Positions 4,646-5,346 of a DNA stretch of 5,346 bases are shown one piece after another (the first letter of the stretch is position 1; every line of letters begins with the position of its first letter). The translations under genes were made by a program, and so were the position numbers. The notes under the pieces were generated by a model. It made no database searches and was not told the DNA's origin. It was given only the letters and a program-made list of their open reading frames with translations. This DNA is from Spirochaetaceae bacterium (lineage in GTDB: Bacteria > Spirochaetota > Spirochaetia > Treponematales > Breznakiellaceae), in contig JAIRSS010000106.1 of the NCBI GenBank assembly GCA_031255315.1, positions 1 to 5,346 on the forward strand, in the 5' to 3' direction.

Positions 4646-5346
4646 ATGAATAGTTTATTTGCGCTGTTAAAAAAGAATTCCCGGCAATACGGCATGGTCA
4701 TTGCGATGGCGGCGGCGATGATTTTTTTCGGGATCCTGACAAAAGGCATTTTCTTCCGGCCTGTAAACCTGACCAATCTGGTATTGCAGAATAGTTATGT
4801 ACTGATCCTTGCGGTAGGTATGCTGCTCTGCACCCTTACCGGGAATGTCGACCTTTCGGTAGGTTCCATCGTCTGTTTCGTTGGGGCGGTATGCGGGGTG
4901 ATGATCGTCGATATGCACCTGAATCCCTTTTTAGTTATGTTTATCGCCCTGATCATCGGAGCGGCGATTGGCATGTGGCAAGGTTTCTGGATCGCTTTTG
5001 TACGGGTTCCCCCGTTTATCGCGACCCTTGCGGGGATGTTGATGTTTCGCGGTCTTGGGCAGGTTATTATGCAGGGACAGACCAAAGCGCCCTTTCCCAA
5101 AGAGTTCCAGGTGATAGCTTCCGGTTACATTCCCGATCCGTTGGGAGGTCTTACGATAGGCGGCGCGTCCGTTCACCTCTTTTCCATTGTCATCGGCCTT
5201 GCGATCGTCGCCTTTATCATTGGCGGTGAGATCAACAAACGCAATAAGCAGAAATCCTATAACTTTGATTTGCTGCCGAAAGGTATTTGGATAGCCAAAC
5301 TGGCGGCCGTTGCCGTGGTACTCATGGCCTTTACTATTGTATTCGC
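4646..5346 (+). CDS. gguB: GguB-like sugar ABC transporter permease, N-terminal part
   Basis: The inner-membrane channel subunit of the same CUT2 importer; 233 complete residues are visible and the frame is still open at the window edge. Related proteins have about 400 residues and around ten membrane helices. From memory it follows Agrobacterium GguB well: YGMVIAM (15-21), FRPVNLTNLVLQNSYV (37-52), AVGMLL (56-61), TGNVDLSVGS (65-74), the family hallmark, VPPFIATLAGMLMFRGL (121-137), GPF-like KAPFPKEFQVIASGYIPD (147-164), and a hydrophilic loop (about 194-213) before the next helix. Hydrophobic stretches lie near 16-33, 50-64, 72-90, 94-118, 123-143, 176-193 and 214-233. The gene follows the ATPase after an 80-base gap holding the inverted repeat. 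Start chosen by the Shine-Dalgarno AGGGAGA and by the match to the family N-terminus. Function is secure; substrate is not. Confidence 0.92.
   Translation, partial: MNSLFALLKKNSRQYGMVIAMAAAMIFFGILTKGIFFRPVNLTNLVLQNSYVLILAVGMLLCTLTGNVDLSVGSIVCFVGAVCGVMIVDMHLNPFLVMFIALIIGAAIGMWQGFWIAFVRVPPFIATLAGMLMFRGLGQVIMQGQTKAPFPKEFQVIASGYIPDPLGGLTIGGASVHLFSIVIGLAIVAFIIGGEINKRNKQKSYNFDLLPKGIWIAKLAAVAVVLMAFTIVF

Noticed and set aside
4891..5229. Plus-strand frame rich in arginine and aspartate within the permease region
   Set aside because: It is an out-of-frame shadow of the permease, whose frame from 4646 carries the family motifs TGNVDLSVGS and PPFIATLAGMLMFRG.

Overview
The window carries the front part of a ChvE/Ggu-type (multiple monosaccharide, CUT2) ABC sugar-uptake operon behind a LacI-family regulator. 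All intact genes are on the + strand. The base composition, the signal peptide ending in FAGGGSQ without a lipobox cysteine, and the gene arrangement suggest a spirochaete, most like a gut treponeme. That placement rests on style and memory, not on a database search.

Positions 1-635 hold no intact gene. Positions 1-425 are non-coding as far as can be seen but rich in inverted repeats: two mutually exclusive hairpins at 62-103, a long interrupted hairpin at 159-224 whose bulge could pair with 240-246, and a G-run motif on the minus strand at 268-302. Positions 426-568 (minus strand) hold the frameshifted C-terminal end of an IS630-family transposase, so the operon lies beside a decayed mobile element.

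From 636 the operon runs as follows: a LacI-family repressor (636-1700); a 108-base leader with a near-consensus sigma-70 promoter followed by a terminator-like hairpin plus U-run just before the Shine-Dalgarno; a ChvE-like periplasmic sugar-binding protein (1809-2906); a GC-rich intergenic hairpin; the GguA-like double-domain ATPase (3018-4565); a 20-base-arm inverted repeat that overlaps the ATPase stop codon; and a GguB-like permease (4646 onward) cut by the right edge.

Inferred working model: ChvE captures a monosaccharide in the periplasm, GguB carries it through the inner membrane and GguA supplies ATP. The LacI-type protein probably senses the same sugar or a derivative. The three hairpins in the three intergenic gaps (lacI-chvE, chvE-gguA, gguA-gguB) may set unequal expression along one transcript. 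The transporter is a known type. The less ordinary parts are the candidate attenuator, the stop-codon-spanning inverted repeat and the unassigned structured region at the left end.
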